A stretch of DNA of 64,000 nucleotides. Source: JBPEWY01 sp965224095 (GTDB taxonomy: Bacteria > Bacteroidota > Bacteroidia > Flavobacteriales > Flavobacteriaceae). The stretch is taken from the NCBI GenBank assembly GCA_965224095.1, contig OZ245039.1:2542001-2606000 (forward strand). The letters are read 5' to 3'. Position numbers and translations under genes: made by a program. Below the pieces are notes generated by a model that saw nothing but the letters and a program-made list of their open reading frames with translations, was not told the DNA's origin and searched no databases. Every line of letters begins with the position of its first letter. The first letter of the stretch is position 1. Of this stretch, positions 61,110 through 64,000 are shown piece after piece.

Positions 61110-63566
61110 ATGGCAATAAAAAAATCTGAATTATATAGCTCATTATGGGCAAGTTGTGACGAATTAAGAGGCGGAATGGACGCAAGTCAGTACAAAGATT
61201 ATGTATTGGTAATGCTCTTTATAAAATATATAAGTGACAAATGGGCTGGTCAGCCCTATGCACCAATCACCATTCCAAATGGGGCAAGTTTTAAAGATAT
61301 GGTTGCACTTAAAGGCGCAACCGATATTGGTGACCAAATCAACAAAAAAATAATTGCACCTGTTGCAGAAGCAAATCAGTTAGCTGATATGCCGGATTTC
61401 AATGATGTGACCAAATTAGGTAGCGGAAAAGAAATGGTAGATAGGTTAACCAACTTGATTGCCATTTTTGAAAACCCTAATCTTGATTTTAGTAAAAACA
61501 AAGCAGAAGGGGATGATATATTAGGGGATGCTTATGAATATTTAATGCGTCACTTTGCTACGGAAAGCGGAAAAAGCAAAGGACAGTTCTATACCCCTGC
61601 CGAAGTTAGCCGAATAATGGCTAAAATTATTGGTATAGACAAAGAAGAAACTACCGCAGAAACTACAGTATATGACCCTGCCTGTGGTTCGGGTTCCTTA
61701 CTTCTAAAAATTAGTAGCGTAGCTAAAGGTAAGGTTACTTTGTATGGTCAGGAAAAAGATTCAGCAACTTCTGGTCTCGCTCGAATGAATATGATATTAC
61801 ACAACGAACCAACGGCACTCATCAAACAAGGTAATACATTATCAAACCCTTTGTTTAAAAACAAAAACAACGACAATCTAAAAACCTTTGACTATGTAGT
61901 AGCTAATCCACCGTTTAGTGATAAACGTTGGAGTAACGGATTAAACCTGCCTGAAGATTATCCCTATAATCGTTTTCAGGACTATGGCATCCCACCCGCA
62001 AAGAATGGGGACTATGCCTTTTTATTACACATCGTACGTTCCTTAAAACGTCACGGAAAGGGGGCAGTTATTTTACCTCACGGTGTTTTGTTTAGAGGAA
62101 ATGCAGAAGCAGAAATACGTCAGAATTTAATTCGTAAAGGTTATATAAAAGGCATTATTGGTTTACCTGCCAATTTGTTTTATGGTACAGGTATTCCAGC
62201 GTGTATTATTTTAATAGATAAGGAAAATGCCCAAAACCGAAAAGGTATTTTTATGATAGATGCCGGTAAAGGTTTTGTAAAAGACGGTAACAAAAACAGA
62301 TTAAGAGAGCAGGATATTCACAAGATTGCCGATGTGTTTAATAACCAAGAGTCCATACCGGGATTTAGCAGAATGGTCTACCTGGCAGATATTGAAGCTA
62401 ATGAATACAATCTAAATATTCCAAGATATATAGAGAGCCAGGAAACCGAAGACATACAAGATATTGAAGCGCATTTATTAGGTGATATTCCTAATGCAGA
62501 TATAAAGGCATTACAACACTTTTGGGATGTATATCCTAACGTAAAAGGTGCATTGTTTACCCAAAGTAAAAGACCAAATTACAGTAGTTTAAAAGTGTCT
62601 AAAGATGAGATTAAGACCACCATTTTTGAGCATCCAGAGTTTGTAGCGTTTAGTACCCAAATGGATAATTTATTCAACGAATGGAAAATAGAAACAACAA
62701 CGACTTTAAAAGGCTTAACAGAAGGTTTTAACCCAAAAGAATTAATACACAGCCTATCTGAAAATTTATTGAATCAATATACCAATAAGGCATTGATAGA
62801 CTCTTATGATATGTACCAGCATTTAATGAGTTATTGGTTTGAAGTAATGCAAGATGATAGTTACATCATTACCCAAGATGGTTGGAAAGCTGAAACCTAT
62901 AGAATTATAGTAGAAAACAAGCAAAAGAAAAAAGTAGATAAAGGTTGGACGTGCGATCTTGTACCTAAAGACTTGGTGATTAACCGTTATTTTAAAACAG
63001 AAAAAGAAGCGTTAGAAAGTTTACAAGCTGAAAAAGAAACTATTGCAAGTGAGCTAACCGAATTAGAGGAAGAACACAGTAGTGAAGATGGTTATTTTGG
63101 GGAGATGGAAAAAGTAAACAAAGCCACTATAAATGCTCGTATTAAAGAATTAAAAGCTAAACAAAAAACTGCAGTCACCTCGAGCGCAGTCGAGAGGTCT
63201 CATAATGATGATGACTCTAATGAAATGGAAGTGTTAAAACAATATATCGCTCTACTTACCAAACAAACAGCTACCAACAAAAAGATTAAAGAAGCAGAAA
63301 AAGAGTTAGACACAAAACTCTATGCAAAATATCCAACATTAACCCAAGATGAAGTAAAACAATTAGTAGTAGATGATAAATGGATGCAAACCATAGAAAC
63401 TACTATAAAAGACGAAATAGACCACATAAGTCAACGTTTAACCAACCGTGTAAAAGAATTAGCAGAACGTTACGAAAACCCATTACCTGTTATTGATAAT
63501 GAAGTTGAAAGTTTGGAAATTAAAGTGAACGCTCACTTGCAAAAAATGGGTTTTGTATGGAATTAA
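61110..63566 (+). CDS. hsdM: Type I restriction-modification methylase subunit HsdM
   Basis: An 818-residue protein. N-terminal HsdM helical domain (LYSSLWASCDELRGGMDASQYKDYVLVMLFIKYIS), then the N6-adenine methylase core with motif I DPACGSGSLLLKI (from 189) and the catalytic NPPF (266-269). The C-terminal 300 residues are helical and charged with coiled-coil character. Longer than the classical 520 residues, as in the family of large HsdM proteins. Near residue 689 a palindromic element is read through in frame. hsdS follows with a 10-base overlap. The AT-rich composition relative to fdh suggests acquisition by transfer. Confidence 0.93.
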   Translation: MAIKKSELYSSLWASCDELRGGMDASQYKDYVLVMLFIKYISDKWAGQPYAPITIPNGASFKDMVALKGATDIGDQINKKIIAPVAEANQLADMPDFNDVTKLGSGKEMVDRLTNLIAIFENPNLDFSKNKAEGDDILGDAYEYLMRHFATESGKSKGQFYTPAEVSRIMAKIIGIDKEETTAETTVYDPACGSGSLLLKISSVAKGKVTLYGQEKDSATSGLARMNMILHNEPTALIKQGNTLSNPLFKNKNNDNLKTFDYVVANPPFSDKRWSNGLNLPEDYPYNRFQDYGIPPAKNGDYAFLLHIVRSLKRHGKGAVILPHGVLFRGNAEAEIRQNLIRKGYIKGIIGLPANLFYGTGIPACIILIDKENAQNRKGIFMIDAGKGFVKDGNKNRLREQDIHKIADVFNNQESIPGFSRMVYLADIEANEYNLNIPRYIESQETEDIQDIEAHLLGDIPNADIKALQHFWDVYPNVKGALFTQSKRPNYSSLKVSKDEIKTTIFEHPEFVAFSTQMDNLFNEWKIETTTTLKGLTEGFNPKELIHSLSENLLNQYTNKALIDSYDMYQHLMSYWFEVMQDDSYIITQDGWKAETYRIIVENKQKKKVDKGWTCDLVPKDLVINRYFKTEKEALESLQAEKETIASELTELEEEHSSEDGYFGEMEKVNKATINARIKELKAKQKTAVTSSAVERSHNDDDSNEMEVLKQYIALLTKQTATNKKIKEAEKELDTKLYAKYPTLTQDEVKQLVVDDKWMQTIETTIKDEIDHISQRLTNRVKELAERYENPLPVIDNEVESLEIKVNAHLQKMGFVWN
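63174..63201. repeat. REP-like palindrome inside hsdM
   Basis: GTCACCTCGAGCGCAGTCGA and eight more bases contain CTCGA-N6-TCGAG. GC-rich against an AT-rich gene, it is read as VTSSAVERS (689-697) in a charged linker. I have the impression that similar TCGAGCGCAGTCGAG palindromes are dispersed in other Flavobacteriaceae genomes; this was not checked. Confidence 0.6.
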
Positions 63567-64000
63567 AACAAGGTTATAAACAAACGGAAGTTGGTTTGAT
63601 TCCAGAGGATTGGGAAGTTGCAACTTTAAATGATGCTGTTGTTTTTTTAGATAATTTAAGAAGACCTATAAAATCATCTGAAAGATTACAAATGAAAGGT
63701 AATTATCCTTATTATGGAGCTTCTGGTATCATAGATTATGTTAATTCATATCTCTTTGATGATGAATTAATTTTACTCGGTGAAGATGGTGAAAACATAT
63801 TGAGTAGAAATTTGCCACTTGCGTTTATTGCAAAAGGGAAAATATGGGTTAATAACCACGCACACGTGCTGAAACCAAAAGAAGATTTCAATATTGTTTA
63901 TTTAACTGAATATTTAGAGAGTTTAGATTATAGTTTGCTTAATTCAGGAACGGCTCAACCAAAGATTAACCAACAGGTTTGTCAAAAAATCCAAGTTCTA
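63557..64000 (+). CDS. hsdS: Type I restriction specificity subunit HsdS (partial, runs off the window)
   Basis: The frame is open for 148 codons to the window end. It starts MELKQGYKQTEVGLIPEDWEV, the standard HsdS opening, then a first target-recognition domain with SSERLQMKGNYPYYGASG and NNHAHVLKPKE. It determines the DNA target of the methylase/restriction complex. The restriction subunit hsdR is not in view. Confidence 0.9.
   Translation, partial: MELKQGYKQTEVGLIPEDWEVATLNDAVVFLDNLRRPIKSSERLQMKGNYPYYGASGIIDYVNSYLFDDELILLGEDGENILSRNLPLAFIAKGKIWVNNHAHVLKPKEDFNIVYLTEYLESLDYSLLNSGTAQPKINQQVCQKIQVL

Overview
The window reads as a chromosomal segment of a marine-type Bacteroidota, most likely a member of the Flavobacteriaceae. 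The support is: several secreted proteins ending in type IX secretion (T9SS) sorting domains, promoters of the TAnnTTTG class, families such as DUF5777, choice-of-anchor L and SO2930 diheme cytochromes, and an integrase of the Bacteroidetes type. No species can be named from the sequence alone.

Layout. (1) 1-5337: a sulfur-detoxification block with the tail of a TauE/SafE-like exporter, two tandem metallo-beta-lactamase/rhodanese proteins (persulfide dioxygenase-like), a thioredoxin, a sulfide:quinone oxidoreductase with its three cysteines, and a DUF2202 ferritin-like protein. Three of its transcription units carry the same 5-4-5 palindrome at exactly the same distance from a TAnnTTTG-like box. 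(2) 5427-14100: tRNA-Arg(CCT) followed by an AT-rich island. The island has a tyrosine recombinase, an IS110-family element with a candidate bridge RNA, a SIR2-like protein, a ParB-like plus Dam-type methylase pair, and a DUF1963 protein. A 20-bp imperfect palindrome is repeated near both island ends, and large hairpins separate the cargo genes. (3) 14225-31000: secreted and cell-surface genes: a hydrolase-like protein, a 1417-aa propeller/malectin/PKD protein, a BNR-repeat T9SS protein, and a set of c-type cytochromes with a DUF5777 protein. (4) 29781-35609: housekeeping genes (TPR protein, epimerases, M28 peptidase, CBS, DinB, ssb). (5) 35783-46394: two ECF sigma-factor loci around a CHAT/TPR caspase-like protein, a subtilase lipoprotein and an anchor-L T9SS protein. 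(6) 46772-60635: one-carbon/formate metabolism (fhs, fdhD, NAD-linked formate dehydrogenase) interspersed with small regulators and membrane proteins. (7) 61110-64000: the start of a type I restriction-modification locus (hsdM, hsdS truncated by the window end).

The most unusual structure is inside the formate dehydrogenase operon. About 12 copies of a roughly 98-bp hairpin-forming repeat fill the space between the NuoE/F-like and NuoG-like subunits, and a gene for an S23/Avd-like four-helix-bundle protein sits in the middle of the array. Second is the defence-like island, in which unrelated genes are separated by long palindromic junctions reminiscent of gene cassettes. Third is the shared operator in the sulfur block, which predicts a Crp/Fnr-type regulator acting at about -41.5.

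All functional calls come from reading motifs and family resemblance. No database search was run.
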